From positions 1 through 64,000 of the forward strand of contig JAVHYF010000002.1 of assembly GCA_031119205.1 (NCBI GenBank): a stretch of 64,000 nt of DNA, in the 5' to 3' direction. Source of the stretch: Moraxellaceae bacterium. Its GTDB lineage: Bacteria; Pseudomonadota; Gammaproteobacteria; Burkholderiales; Rhodocyclaceae. The translations under genes and the position numbers were made by a program. Of the stretch, positions 43,712 through 53,478 are shown one piece after another; within the stretch, counting starts at the first letter, position 1; every line of letters begins with the position of its first letter. The notes under the pieces are model-generated. The model had not been told where the DNA came from, ran no database searches, and saw only the letters and a list, made by a program, of their open reading frames with translations.

Positions 43712-45456
43712 CACATCGCGTCTCCGGTCGGACGGGTCGCGTTCTGGCGGGCAAGCTGCTGCGGTGCTGCCGGCGCATCCGGCCGCACGCCCATGCTGCG
43801 CAAGGCACCACCCATGACCGACGCGAACACCGGGCCGGCCACGCCACCACCGTAGTGACCACCGACCGAAGGTTCATCGATCATCACTGCGACGATCAGG
43901 CGCGGATCTGAAGCCGGTGCGAGACCGACGAAGGACGACACGTACTTCTTGGCGTAACGACCGCTTTCCACCTTGTAGGCGGTACCGGTCTTGCCGGCCA
44001 CGCGGTAACCGGGCACCTGGGCCTGCGGTGCCGTGCCGCCTTCCTGCGTCACGGTCTCCATCATGGCCAGCATCTGCTTCGTCACCTCCGGGCTGAACAC
44101 CTGCTTGCCGTGCAGCGGCGGCGCATCGACACGGGTCAGCGACAGCGGCAGCAACTCGCCACCGCGCGCGAACACCTGGTAGGAATGCGCCATCTGCATC
44201 AAGGTGACCGAAATGCCATGGCCATACGCCATGGTGGCCTGCTCGATGGGACGCCAGTTCTTCCACGGACGCAGGCGACCGCCCACTTCACCCGGGAAGC
44301 CGGTTCCCAGCGGCGAACCGAAGCCGAGCGCGTCGAACATGTTCCACATCTGCTCGGGCTTGATGTCCTGGACCATCTTGGCCGAACCGACGTTGGAGGA
44401 CTTCTGGATGATCTCCGCCACGCTCATGATGCCGTGCGGATGCGCGTCGGTGATCGTGGCGCCTTCAATGGTCAGGCGACCGTTGTTGGTGTCGATCAGC
44501 GAGTCCGGACGTACCTTGTTCATTTCCAGCGCCAGCGCACCGGTGAGCGGCTTCATCGTGGAGCCAGGCTCGAAGCTGTCGGTCAGCGCACGGTTGCGCA
44601 GTTGCGCACCGGTCAGCTTGACCCGGTTGTTCGGGTTATAGGTCGGGTTGTTCACCAGGGCCAGCACTTCGCCCGTCTTGGCGTCCAGCACCACTACACC
44701 ACCCGCCTTCGCCTGGTGCTGCTGCACCGCCTGTTTCAGCGCACTGTGCGCCAGGTACTGGATCTTGGCGTCCAGCGACAGCACGATGTCGCGGCCGTCT
44801 TGCGGCAGGCGGATGGACTGCACGTCTTCGACGATCTGGCCACGGCGGTCGTGGATGACGCGACGCGCACCGGGCTTGCCGATGAGTTGCTGGTCCATCG
44901 CCAGCTCGATGCCTTCCTGGCCGCGGTCGTCGATGCTGGTGAAGCCGACCACGTGCGCGGTCACGTCGCCCACCGGGTAGTAGCGGCGGTATTCGGATTC
45001 GGCGCGCACGCCGGGCAGCTTGAGGTCGGCCACGCGCTGCGCCACGGCCGGCGACACACTGCGCTTGAGGAACACGAAATCGCGCTCGCTGGCCAGGCGG
45101 CGGTTGATTTCGCTCGCCTCCATTTCCAGCACGCGCGCGAGGTCGCGCACCTGTTGCTGGTTGAGGTCGGCGGCGTCGGGAATCGCTGCAATGGACTTGA
45201 CCGGCGTGCTCATCGCAAGCGGCTCGCCATGGCGGTCGAGGATGCGACCGCGGTTGGCCGGCATCGTCAGCGTGCGGGCGTAGCGGGCTTCGCCCTTGGT
45301 CTGCAGGAATTCGGTATTCACGCCCTGCAGGTACATCGCGCGACCGGCCAGTGCGAAGGACCCCAGAAGCAGGGCCACCAATACGAAACGCGCCCGCCAT
45401 TCCGGCAGGCGCTCGCAGAGCAGCGGGTTGTGGTTGAAGGTGAAATTGCGCTTCAT
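43711..45456 (-). CDS. ftsI: Division-specific transpeptidase FtsI (PBP3)
   Basis: A class B penicillin-binding protein of 581 residues with one N-terminal membrane helix (about 23-42). The catalytic tetrad is STMK with S299, followed by SSN (QKSSNVGSAKM) and KTGTA. It cross-links septal peptidoglycan with FtsW. The ftsL stop lies at its start (ATGA overlap). Confidence 0.97.
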   Translation of the reverse strand: MKRNFTFNHNPLLCERLPEWRARFVLVALLLGSFALAGRAMYLQGVNTEFLQTKGEARYARTLTMPANRGRILDRHGEPLAMSTPVKSIAAIPDAADLNQQQVRDLARVLEMEASEINRRLASERDFVFLKRSVSPAVAQRVADLKLPGVRAESEYRRYYPVGDVTAHVVGFTSIDDRGQEGIELAMDQQLIGKPGARRVIHDRRGQIVEDVQSIRLPQDGRDIVLSLDAKIQYLAHSALKQAVQQHQAKAGGVVVLDAKTGEVLALVNNPTYNPNNRVKLTGAQLRNRALTDSFEPGSTMKPLTGALALEMNKVRPDSLIDTNNGRLTIEGATITDAHPHGIMSVAEIIQKSSNVGSAKMVQDIKPEQMWNMFDALGFGSPLGTGFPGEVGGRLRPWKNWRPIEQATMAYGHGISVTLMQMAHSYQVFARGGELLPLSLTRVDAPPLHGKQVFSPEVTKQMLAMMETVTQEGGTAPQAQVPGYRVAGKTGTAYKVESGRYAKKYVSSFVGLAPASDPRLIVAVMIDEPSVGGHYGGGVAGPVFASVMGGALRSMGVRPDAPAAPQQLARQNATRPTGDAM

Positions 45457-45752
45457 CGCCCGGTGCCTCCCTGTGCCGCATCCTGCTGCGGCATGCTGTC
45501 CAGCGTGACGAGGGCCTGGTGCTGGGGCGTCACCATGGCCAGCTTTTCACGCGCAATTTTTTCTACCCGCGCGTGTGCTGCCCAGGTACCACTCTCGATC
45601 TGCAACTGCCCCCACTCGACGTCCAGCGCGCGGGCACGGTTCTGCTCGCGCTCGATGGCGGCCACCAGCTTGCGTGACTGGTGCTGCATCGACACGGCAG
45701 CAAGGGCGCTGGCGACGAGCAACACGACGAAGAGGACGTTGAGGCGTGCCAT
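45453..45752 (-). CDS. ftsL: Cell division protein FtsL
   Basis: A 99-residue bitopic protein with an N-terminal membrane helix (NVLFVVLLVASALAAVSM) and a periplasmic coiled coil (SRKLVAAIEREQNRARALDV). It forms the FtsQLB complex. It overlaps ftsI by ATGA and follows rsmH after four bases. Confidence 0.9.
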   Translation of the reverse strand: MARLNVLFVVLLVASALAAVSMQHQSRKLVAAIEREQNRARALDVEWGQLQIESGTWAAHARVEKIAREKLAMVTPQHQALVTLDSMPQQDAAQGGTGR

Positions 45753-45755
45753 CGT

Positions 45756-46718
45756 TCAGGCCTCCGCCCGGCCGAGATCCAGCCAGGGCGCCTCGTTGCG
45801 CACGGCGATGCGCATGATGGCGCTGCGAGCGCGCGGGTTGGCGGCCACTTCGGCCGCCGAGGGGCGGATCGCATCGCCTTCCAGCGTCAGCGGCGGACGC
45901 GGACGCTCCGACTCGCGGATCGGCAGGCCACGCGGCAACGCGGGCGGACGCGAGTGATCGCGCATGAAGCGCTTCACGATGCGGTCCTCCAGCGAGTGGA
46001 ATGCGATGACCACCAGCCTGCCTCCCGGTTTCAGTCGCCGCGCTGCCTGTGGCAACGTCAGCGAAAGCTCCTCAAGCTCCCGGTTAACGAAAATCCGTAC
46101 AGCCTGGAAGGTGCGCGTCGCCGGGTGCTGGCCCGGCTCGCGTGTGCGGACGGCCGCCTCCACGATCGCGGCAAGTTGTCCAGTGGTTGCAACAGCCCGC
46201 CCTTGCCGAGCAGCTGCAATCTCCTTTGCAATCGCATAAGCAAACCGTTCTTCACCGTAATCCCTCACTACTGTCGTGATTTCGGCCACGCTCGCGCGGG
46301 CCAGCCATTCCGCAGCACTTTCGCCACGGGTCGTGTCCATGCGCATGTCCAGCGGCGCATCGAACCTGAAACTCATTCCCCGGCTCGGGTCGTCCAGTTG
46401 CGGCGACGACACACCCAGGTCCATCAACACACCATCCACCTGATCGATGCCAGCGGCATCGAGGGCTTCATCCAGCGCCGAGAACGGCTCGTGCACCAGC
46501 GTCAGACGTTCATCACCCAGCGCCCGCCCCACCGCGATGGCCTGCGGATCGCGATCGAAAGCCACCAGCCGGCCCGCTTTGCCCAGCTTGCGCAGCACCG
46601 CGCCGCTGTGACCGCCGCGACCGAAGGTGGCGTCGACATAAAGACCGTCGGGCTGAATCGCCAGCGCATCGACCGCCTCCTGCAACAGCACCGTGACGTG
46701 ACTGAAACCCCCACTCAC
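45756..46718 (-). CDS. rsmH: 16S rRNA m4C1402 methyltransferase RsmH (MraW)
   Basis: SAM-dependent N4-cytosine methyltransferase acting at C1402 of 16S rRNA, 320 residues. The GTG start at 46718 overlaps the mraZ stop (GTGA) and gives the family N-terminus [18 protein letters not shown]. The SAM loop is [14 protein letters not shown], followed by DRDPQAI; C-terminal [17 protein letters not shown] is diagnostic. Confidence 0.96.
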   Translation of the reverse strand: MSGGFSHVTVLLQEAVDALAIQPDGLYVDATFGRGGHSGAVLRKLGKAGRLVAFDRDPQAIAVGRALGDERLTLVHEPFSALDEALDAAGIDQVDGVLMDLGVSSPQLDDPSRGMSFRFDAPLDMRMDTTRGESAAEWLARASVAEITTVVRDYGEERFAYAIAKEIAAARQGRAVATTGQLAAIVEAAVRTREPGQHPATRTFQAVRIFVNRELEELSLTLPQAARRLKPGGRLVVIAFHSLEDRIVKRFMRDHSRPPALPRGLPIRESERPRPPLTLEGDAIRPSAAEVAANPRARSAIMRIAVRNEAPWLDLGRAEA

Positions 46719-47167
46719 AGCGACAGGTTTTCCAGCCCCGGCGGCATGCCGGCCGTACTGAGCTGCACCAGCAGCTCGTCCTGCTGGGCACGCCAGCGTT
46801 CGTCCGACCACAACTCGAAGCCCTTGCCCTGCCCGACCAGCCAGACCTGCTTTTCCAGCCCGGCCCAGTCACGCAGCTCCGGCGCGATCAGCACGCGGCC
46901 GGCGGTATCCATTTCTTCCTCGCGCGCAAAACCCACCAGCAGGCGCTTGACCTGCGCGATGCGCGGATCGCCGAGGCTGGGCAGTGCGGTGAGCTGGTCG
47001 CGGATCGGCGTCCACGCCGGTTCCGGGTAGATCGCCAGGCACTTGTGCGGGTGAGCGGTCAGCACCAGGCAGCCGCCGCAGGTTGCGGCCAGGGCGTCGC
47101 GATGCCGCGCAGGAACGCCGAGGCGTCCTTTCGCATCGAGACTGACCATGGCTGCACCCTGAAACAT
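46715..47167 (-). CDS. mraZ: Transcriptional regulator MraZ
   Basis: A 150-residue AbrB/SpoVT-fold protein that starts the dcw cluster. The N-terminus [20 protein letters not shown] closely matches E. coli MraZ. MraZ binds TGGGN repeats ahead of its own gene and represses the dcw operon in known bacteria. The matching operator is visible just upstream. Confidence 0.95.
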   Translation of the reverse strand: MFQGAAMVSLDAKGRLGVPARHRDALAATCGGCLVLTAHPHKCLAIYPEPAWTPIRDQLTALPSLGDPRIAQVKRLLVGFAREEEMDTAGRVLIAPELRDWAGLEKQVWLVGQGKGFELWSDERWRAQQDELLVQLSTAGMPPGLENLSL

Positions 47168-47227
47168 TTCGCTCGCTGATTCCTTGTTGTCGGGGAAGCG
47201 CTCAAAAGCGTCCGGAGCTCAGCCCCG

Positions 47228-47273
47228 CACCACCTTTTGCCCACTTTCACCCATTTCACACCACTTTTCACCA
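47228..47273 (-). promoter_or_regulatory. MraZ operator: 10-bp-phased TGGKN repeats
   Basis: Reading the minus strand, TGGTG, TGGTG, TGGGT and TGGGC occur at 47269-47273, 47259-47263, 47249-47253 and 47239-47243, exactly 10 bases apart. A fifth TGGTG follows at 47228-47232, 11 bases on. MraZ boxes are known as TGGGN repeats at this spacing. They lie between the -10 element and the mraZ start. Confidence 0.85.
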
Positions 47274-47301
47274 CTCTAGTGAAAACAAAAAACACGGTCA
47301 A
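47273..47301 (-). promoter_or_regulatory. Promoter of the mra/dcw operon
   Basis: On the minus strand TTGACC (47296-47301), a 17-base spacer and TAGAGT (47273-47278) form a good sigma70 promoter. The MraZ repeats start at the end of the -10, so MraZ binding would cover the start site, fitting autorepression. Confidence 0.78.
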
Positions 47302-47458
47302 GCGATCCGCATGGCGGAAAGCCCGTAAGGACAGGGGTTTACGACGACCGGAGGGAGTGGGCGGCGGGCGCGCCCGGGAAGGCGTGGAAAAGGGTGCCAG
47401 GAGGCATGGCGAAGCCGTGCCGGCGCCTTGCGGCGCGGCAAGCGAGAGAAAAATCGGG

Positions 47459-47934
47459 AGGGAAGTCCGCCGATAAGCCGGGTTCTGTCGCGCAGCCTTG
47501 CGGCTACGGGGCAGTCATTCCTCTGGGCGACACATTGCTGTGCCGCTCTAGCAGCCTACCCGGGGGCTCTGCGGGCCGCATCGACGCCCCCCTATTTGGC
47601 CTTGCCCCGGATGGGGTTTAGCGTGCCAGTCCTGTCGCCAGTCCTGCGGTGGGCTCTTACCCCGCATTGCTCGCGCAATGCGCCAGCCCTCGCTCACGCT
47701 CGGCCTGACACCGTTTCACCCTTACCTGATCGAACCGTGCCAAGGACACTGCTGCCCCTGGAAGAGACTTTGCGGCCTTGCGGCCGCGAAGCCCGGTCCG
47801 CCATCGGCGGTTTGCTTTCTGTTCCACTTTCCGTCGCCTCACGGCGCCCGGCCGTTAGCCGGCATCCTGCCCTGCGGGGCCCGGACTTTCCTCCACATGC
47901 GAACGCATGCAGCGACTGCCTGGCGGACTTCCGG
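47459..47934 (-). ncRNA. rnpB: RNase P RNA (bacterial A type)
   Basis: The catalytic RNA that matures tRNA 5' ends. Reading the minus strand, the 5' end GGAAGTCCGCC pairs with the 3' end GGCGGACTTCC to form P1. The conserved core is present: GAGGAAAGTCCGGGC near the 5' end, AGGGTGAAACGGTG in the middle, ACAGAACCCGGCTTATCGG at the 3' end. At about 475 bases it is longer than E. coli rnpB (377), with extra stems around 47720-47860. Ends are approximate. Confidence 0.93.
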
Positions 47935-47939
47935 GGCGC

Positions 47940-47945
47940 ATTGTA
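47940..47945 (-). promoter_or_regulatory. Likely -10 element of rnpB
   Basis: TACAAT on the minus strand, about seven bases before the RNase P RNA 5' end. A good -35 is not visible 17 bases upstream. Confidence 0.55.
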
Positions 47946-48054
47946 CGGAGTTATGGGCGGCCGCTGTTCTGCGCAGAGTGTGTCCGCGCGGGTTGTCAGG
48001 CATTCAGCCCGGCGTGGGTCAGGCCGATAAGGCCTGAGTAGCCAGGAACCCGCC

Positions 48055-49275
48055 ATGATCAAGAAGATTCCCGTCTCAGCACTGCGTGTCGGCATGTATG
48101 TCCAGGAACTGGACTGCGACTGGCTGACCCACCCCTTCCTGCGCTCCAGCTTCAAGGTGTCGGACGAGAAGCAGATCGCCAAGATCGTCGACACCGGCAT
48201 CCACCACGTCTACATCGATACCGAGCGCGGCCTGGACGCACCGGACGCGCCCACCGAGGCGGAAGTCCGCGAAAGCCTGCAGCAGGAGATCATCAAGCTC
48301 GCCCAGGACGCCCCGGCACCGGTCATCCGCGTCAGCACCGCCGAGGAAATGGCACGTGCGACGGCGGTCAAGAGCCGCGCCCAGGCGCTGGTGCGCAACG
48401 TGATGGCGGACGCCCGCCTCGGTCGCGCGGTGGAGGTTGAGCAGGCCGAAGGCATCGTCGAACAGATCACCAACTCGATCCTGCGCAATGGCGGCGCACT
48501 GGTCGGCCTGCTGACCATCAAGAACAAGGACGACTACACCTTCCTGCACTGCGTCAGCGTCTGCGCGCTGCTGGTCGCCTTTGCGCGCAGCGTGGGGCTG
48601 GACGACGCGACCACCCATCTCGTCGGCATGGGCGGCCTCCTGCACGACACCGGCAAGGCGCTGGTGCCGGACCACATCCTGAACAAGCCCGGTCGGCTGA
48701 CCGATGCCGAGTTCGATGTGATCAAGCGCCACCCGCGCGACGGCTACGACATCCTGAGCAAGACGCCGGAAGTGGGCGGTATCCCGCTGGACATCACGCT
48801 GCATCACCACGAGCGCATGGACGGCAAGGGATATCCGGATGGCCTGCCGCCGGAGAAGATCCAGCAGGTGGTACGCATGGCAGCGATCGCGGATGTGTAC
48901 GACGCCATCACCGCCGACCGTTGCTACCACCGCGGCATTCCGGCCACCGATGCGCTACGCAAGCTGCACGAATGGAGCGCCCACCACTTCGACCCGACGC
49001 TGGTGCAGGCCTTCATCCGCTGCGTGGGGATCTACCCGGTGGGAACGCTGGTGCGGCTGGAATCCGGCCGCCTGGGCGTCGTGCTGCAGCAGAACGAGAA
49101 GAACCTGCTGCAGCCTTTGCTGAAGATCGTCTTCAGCACCAAGAGCAACGCCCCCGTCGAGCCCTACGAGCTGGACCTGTCACGCGGGATGGGTTTTGGC
49201 GGCGCCGACAGCATCGTGGCGCACGAGGACCCCAAGAAGTGGGGCATCGACGTCAGCCGCTTCATCAGCGGCTGA
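48055..49275 (+). CDS. HD-GYP domain cyclic-di-GMP phosphodiesterase with DUF3391
   Basis: A 406-residue cytosolic protein. The N-terminal domain resembles DUF3391 (KKIPVSALRVGMYVQELD). The HD-GYP domain has H197-D198 (GLLHDTGKAL), then HHHERMDGKGYPDG with G259-Y260-P261, so the catalytic residues look complete. The family hydrolyses c-di-GMP. It is divergent from rnpB. Confidence 0.93.
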   Translation: MIKKIPVSALRVGMYVQELDCDWLTHPFLRSSFKVSDEKQIAKIVDTGIHHVYIDTERGLDAPDAPTEAEVRESLQQEIIKLAQDAPAPVIRVSTAEEMARATAVKSRAQALVRNVMADARLGRAVEVEQAEGIVEQITNSILRNGGALVGLLTIKNKDDYTFLHCVSVCALLVAFARSVGLDDATTHLVGMGGLLHDTGKALVPDHILNKPGRLTDAEFDVIKRHPRDGYDILSKTPEVGGIPLDITLHHHERMDGKGYPDGLPPEKIQQVVRMAAIADVYDAITADRCYHRGIPATDALRKLHEWSAHHFDPTLVQAFIRCVGIYPVGTLVRLESGRLGVVLQQNEKNLLQPLLKIVFSTKSNAPVEPYELDLSRGMGFGGADSIVAHEDPKKWGIDVSRFISG

Positions 49276-49299
49276 CGTCGATATCACCTTACGCCAGCG

Positions 49300-49710
49300 T
49301 CACTGCGCCTTGGCAGCGACGAAGCTCAGCTGGTCATTCTGGTAACGGAAGCTGCCAAGCGCCCGCAGATCCGCAGCATCGGGCGGTGCGTCGAACTTCT
49401 GCAGCCTGCACTCCTCGGTGCCCAGTGCAAACCAGTCGCGTCCCTGGTGCAGCACGTACAGCATGGGCCGCGCTTCGAAGAGCTCGATCTGCACGCTGCC
49501 CTTCACCCCGCTGGGGATGTCGTAGCGCGACTGGCAGTCCGGATAGCGCGCCACCACCACGTGCTGCTCGATCCTGTTTTCCCACACCCAGCGCTGCTCG
49601 CGCAGCAGCGAAATGGAGTGATGCGGGTCATCCGCCACCATGTACGACGCCCCTTCGTTCACGCAGCCCGACAGCAGGACCGCAGCAAGGACAATCAGGG
49701 CGCGACGCAT
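49300..49710 (-). CDS. Putative lipoprotein, 136 residues
   Basis: An N-terminal signal peptide (RRALIVLAAVLLSGC) ends in a lipobox LSGC, giving a lipidated Cys at about residue 16. The rest is a compact mostly beta-looking domain. There is no recognised family. It converges on the HD-GYP gene and shares its strand with pyrC, 45 bases downstream of that stop, so they may be co-transcribed. Outer-membrane attachment is likely but inferred. Confidence 0.72.
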   Translation of the reverse strand: MRRALIVLAAVLLSGCVNEGASYMVADDPHHSISLLREQRWVWENRIEQHVVVARYPDCQSRYDIPSGVKGSVQIELFEARPMLYVLHQGRDWFALGTEECRLQKFDAPPDAADLRALGSFRYQNDQLSFVAAKAQ

Positions 49711-49754
49711 GGTGGTGGATCCTCGGGATGCAGTGATGGGTTGTTCCAGCTGGA

Positions 49755-50798
49755 TCAGGCCAGCTTCCAGTGGCAGTGCTCGCCGGCACGCAGCGGCACG
49801 ATGGGGTCGCCCGGCAGGTAGTCAATGGTGGCCGGCACGGCCCAGTCTTCACGCGTCAGCGTGATGCGGTCCGGGTTGCGCGGCAGGCGGTACCAGTCAG
49901 GGCCGTGATGGCTGGCGAAGCCTTCCAGCTTGTCCAGCGCGCCCGCTTGTTCGAAGGCCTCTGCGTACAGCTCGATGCCCGCATGCGCGGTGTAGCAACC
50001 GGCGCAGCCGCAGGCCGCCTCCTTGGTGCTCTGCGCATGCGGCGCGGAGTCGGTGCCCAGGAAGAAACGCGGGTTGCCGGAAATGGCCGCCGCGACCAGC
50101 GCCTTGCGGTGCGTGTCGCGCTTCAGGATCGGCAGGCAGTAGTAATGCGGGCGGATGCCGCCCACCAGCATGTGGTTGCGGTTGAGCAACAGGTGGTGGG
50201 CCGTGATGGTGGCGGCGATGTTGTCGCCTGCCTCGCTCACGAACGCCGCCGCATCCTGCGTCGTAATGTGCTCGAAGACCGTACGTAGGCCGGGGAATTT
50301 CTGCGCAAGTGGCGCGAACACGCGATCAATAAAAACACGCTCGCGATCAAAGACGTCAACATCAGCATGGGTCACCTCCCCGTGCACACAGAGCACCACC
50401 CCGCGCTTTTCCATCCGTTCCAGCACTGGATAGACCCGCTCCATCGCGGTAACGCCGGCATCGGAGTTGGTGGTTGCTCCCGCCGGGTACAGCTTCACCG
50501 CATGGACAAAACCGCTGTCTGCCGCCCGGTCAATCTCGTCCGGCTCGGTCCTGTCTGTCAGGTACAACGTCATCAGCGGATCGAACTTGAGACCGTCCGG
50601 CACCGCGGCCAGGATGCGCGAACGGTATTCCGCGGCCAGCGCCACGGTGGTCACCGGCGGCTTCAGGTTGGGCATGACGATCGCACGGCCGAAGCGGCGT
50701 GCGGCGTCCGGCACGGTGCGCGCCAGGGCGGCGCCGTCGCGCAGGTGGATATGCCAGTCGTCTGGGCGGGTGATCGTGAGGCTGGTGAGGGTATTCAC
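49755..50798 (-). CDS. pyrC: Dihydroorotase
   Basis: Zinc metalloenzyme of pyrimidine synthesis (class II), 347 residues from GTG 50798, as long as E. coli PyrC (348) and with the same early metal-site motif. Metal ligands H16 and H18 ([10 protein letters not shown]) and carboxylated K102 (HAVKLYPAG) are present, with DSAPH near the C-terminus. Frames extending upstream lack family sequence. No strong ribosome site is visible. Confidence 0.95.
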   Translation of the reverse strand: MNTLTSLTITRPDDWHIHLRDGAALARTVPDAARRFGRAIVMPNLKPPVTTVALAAEYRSRILAAVPDGLKFDPLMTLYLTDRTEPDEIDRAADSGFVHAVKLYPAGATTNSDAGVTAMERVYPVLERMEKRGVVLCVHGEVTHADVDVFDRERVFIDRVFAPLAQKFPGLRTVFEHITTQDAAAFVSEAGDNIAATITAHHLLLNRNHMLVGGIRPHYYCLPILKRDTHRKALVAAAISGNPRFFLGTDSAPHAQSTKEAACGCAGCYTAHAGIELYAEAFEQAGALDKLEGFASHHGPDWYRLPRNPDRITLTREDWAVPATIDYLPGDPIVPLRAGEHCHWKLA

Positions 50799-51110
50799 TG
50801 AGGCATCCGGAATGAAACATGGGGGGATCATGCTGCGCATCGCCCGCCATGGCGGGCTGCGCCAGGCCCTGATTCTAGGTTGATCCGGGGCAGCTGTCTC
50901 GACCGCTCTGGTGCGCTGTACGGAACTCATCGACGCTCCGGGGCGACAAACCAATGCATCGACACTGCATCGACCACGCATCGATCAGATATCGTCCGCT
51001 CAACGGACGGCCCATAAATCCAAAGAACGTCCGGTGCCTTTGCTGCGGCTCCCCCCGCACAAGACCAGCTCCGGCCGATACCGATGCCTGTCCCGGGAGG
51101 GTCCCGCACA

Positions 51111-52313
51111 ATGTCCGAGTATTTCTTCCTGCCGGCCTGGCCACCCGCCTTCGGCAACCTGCTGTGGTTCGGCGCCACGCTGCTGGTCGCCGTGTTGCTG
51201 GGCGAACTGGCCCACCGCCTGCGCCTGCCGCGCATCTCCGGCTATGTCTTCACCGGCCTGTTGCTGAGTCCGCAGCTCGGCGGCCAGTGGGCGCCGGACA
51301 TCTTCGAGCGGTTGCGCCCCTTCTTCACCGTCGCCTTCGGCCTGCTGCTGTTCGAACTGGGCCAGCGCATCGACCTCGGCTGGCTGCGCCGTAATCCCTG
51401 GCTGCTCGCCACCGGCGTGGCGGAAGCCGGCCTGGCCTTCCTGCTGACAGCCGGCATCCTGTATTTCATCGACGTACCCGGCCCGGTCGCCGTACTGGCC
51501 GCCGCACTGGCCTGCGCCACCGGCCCGGCCGTAGTGCTGTCGGTCTGCAAGGACGCCTCTGCGCGCGGCCCCATCACCGAACGCCTGCACCTGCTGGCCG
51601 CCCTCAACAGCGCCATGTCCTTCATCGCGGTGGGCATGGTGTACGCCTTCCAGCACATCACCGACGCCAGTCACCTGGAAATCGGCCTGCTGCATCCCCT
51701 CTACCTCATCGCGGGCTCCGTCGTACTCGGTGCCGTGCTGGCGCTCGCCGTGCTGGCCCTGCTGGCACGCCTGCGCCCCGCCCACGGCACGCAGACCATC
51801 GGCGCCATCGCGCTCATCATCGCGGCCGTGGCCCTGGCGGACACCCTGCAGCTATCGGTGGTCATCGCCCTGCTGGTGGCCGGCACCCTGGCACGCGCCT
51901 GGGACAAGCAACGCCGCCTGCAGCCCATGGACTTCGGCCTCATGGGCCGGCTCGCGCTGATCGTGGTGTTCGTATCCACCGGCTCACTGCTGCACCTCGA
52001 CGCCGTCGGCGCGGCCATCGTGCCGGCGGTGGCGCTGATCGCCGCCCGTGCGCTGGGCAAGATCGTCGGCGTGTTCGCCTTCGCGTATCCCAGCGGCCTG
52101 TCGCAGCGCAAGGCCTCGCTGCTGTCCATCGGCCTGCTGCCCATGACCGGTGCCGCCCTGCTGTGGGTGGAGCGCACCACCCAGGTGTGGCCGGAGCTGG
52201 GCGCGCAGCTGGCCGCCATCGTGCTCACCGCGCTGATCATCATGGAAGTGCTGGCCCCGCCGGCCCTGCAGTTCGCGCTGAAGCGCGCCGACGAAACCAA
52301 CCCGGAGCGCTGA
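51111..52313 (+). CDS. CPA2-type cation/proton antiporter
   Basis: A 400-residue membrane protein with about 12 helices. ATG 51111 is preceded by GGGAGG. It shows the CPA2 layout (LGELAHRLRLPRISGYVFTGLLLSP, then LLLFELGQRID). It lacks the C-terminal RCK/KTN domain of KefB/KefC. Cation specificity cannot be told. The stop almost touches the next gene, so this begins a three-gene unit. Confidence 0.85.
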   Translation: MSEYFFLPAWPPAFGNLLWFGATLLVAVLLGELAHRLRLPRISGYVFTGLLLSPQLGGQWAPDIFERLRPFFTVAFGLLLFELGQRIDLGWLRRNPWLLATGVAEAGLAFLLTAGILYFIDVPGPVAVLAAALACATGPAVVLSVCKDASARGPITERLHLLAALNSAMSFIAVGMVYAFQHITDASHLEIGLLHPLYLIAGSVVLGAVLALAVLALLARLRPAHGTQTIGAIALIIAAVALADTLQLSVVIALLVAGTLARAWDKQRRLQPMDFGLMGRLALIVVFVSTGSLLHLDAVGAAIVPAVALIAARALGKIVGVFAFAYPSGLSQRKASLLSIGLLPMTGAALLWVERTTQVWPELGAQLAAIVLTALIIMEVLAPPALQFALKRADETNPER

Positions 52314-52314
52314 C

Positions 52315-53478
52315 ATGGCCGCCACTGAAATCCTTGCCGACGCCCAGGCCCCCGAGCAGGACTACTCGCTGGAATTCTCGCGCTCCGAGACGCTCACCCT
52401 GGGTGTCGAGCTGGAGCTGCAGATCGTCAGCCGCCTGGACGGCGACCTCACCCGCGGCGCCACCGAACTGCTGGCGCTGATCGAGCGCAAGCAGCACCAC
52501 GGCGACTTCAAGCCGGAAATCACCGAGAGCATGATCGAGGTGAGCACCGGCGTGCACCACAACTGCGCGACGATGAGCGCCGAGCTGAACGACGTGCGCC
52601 GCACCCTCATCGGCGCGGCCGACCAGCTCAACCTGCTGATCTGCGGCGGCGGCGCCCACCCCTTCCAGCACTGGGCGGAACGCAAGATCTTCGACAAGCC
52701 GCGCTTCCACCACCTGCACGAACAGTACGGCTACCTCGCCAAGCAGTTCACCGTGTTCGGCCAGCACATCCACGTGGGCTGCCCCAACGGCGACGAAGCG
52801 CTGTTCCTGCTGCACGCCCTGTCGCGCTACCTGCCGCACTTCATCGCCCTGTCCGCCGCCTCGCCGTACTACCAGGGCGTGGACACCGCCTTCGACTCCT
52901 CGCGGCTCAACGCCGTGTCGGCCTTCCCCTTGTCCGGCCGCGCGCCGCTGGTACGCAAGTGGAGCGAGTTCATCGACTACTTCGAGCACATGCGCGGCTT
53001 CGGCGTGGTGGAGAGCATGAAGGACTTCTACTGGGACATCCGCCCCAAGCCGGAATTCGGCACCGTGGAGATCCGCATCTGCGACACCCCGCTGGACATC
53101 GAACGCGCCGTCGCGCTGGCCGCTTTCTCGCAGGCCGTGTGCCGCTACCTGCTGATCGAACGCCCCTTTGTCATCGACGAATCGCTGTACGCCGTTTACA
53201 CCTTCAACCGCTTCCAGGCGGCCCGCTTCGGTTTCGACGGATCGTTCATAGACCCGACCACGCGCGAGAAGAAAGTCCTGCGTGACGACTTCATCGAAAC
53301 CCTGCAGAAGCTGGCCCCGCATTCGGCCGAACTCGACGTCACCGCCCTGCTGCTGGGGCTTGAAAAGGTGGCGCGCGAAGGCAACGATGCGTTCTGGATG
53401 CGCGAGGCGTATGCACCGACCCGCTCCTTTGGCGACCTGGTGTGGCAAGTGGCGCAAAGATGGCGCGGAAACAACTAG
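52315..53478 (+). CDS. YbdK-family carboxylate-amine ligase (GCS2)
   Basis: A 387-residue enzyme of the glutamate-cysteine ligase 2 family. Its N-terminal LTLGVELELQIV and later HIHVGCPNGDEAL and GTVEIRICDTPLDIE are typical of YbdK, which has weak gamma-glutamyl-cysteine ligase activity in E. coli. CGGAG sits eight bases before ATG 52315. It overlaps the next gene by 19 bases. True substrates are unknown. Confidence 0.9.
   Translation: MAATEILADAQAPEQDYSLEFSRSETLTLGVELELQIVSRLDGDLTRGATELLALIERKQHHGDFKPEITESMIEVSTGVHHNCATMSAELNDVRRTLIGAADQLNLLICGGGAHPFQHWAERKIFDKPRFHHLHEQYGYLAKQFTVFGQHIHVGCPNGDEALFLLHALSRYLPHFIALSAASPYYQGVDTAFDSSRLNAVSAFPLSGRAPLVRKWSEFIDYFEHMRGFGVVESMKDFYWDIRPKPEFGTVEIRICDTPLDIERAVALAAFSQAVCRYLLIERPFVIDESLYAVYTFNRFQAARFGFDGSFIDPTTREKKVLRDDFIETLQKLAPHSAELDVTALLLGLEKVAREGNDAFWMREAYAPTRSFGDLVWQVAQRWRGNN

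Noticed and set aside
48019-48037. Hairpin TCAGGCC-GATAA-GGCCTGA before the HD-GYP gene, considered as terminator
   Set aside because: No T-tract on either strand; kept only as an unexplained palindrome.
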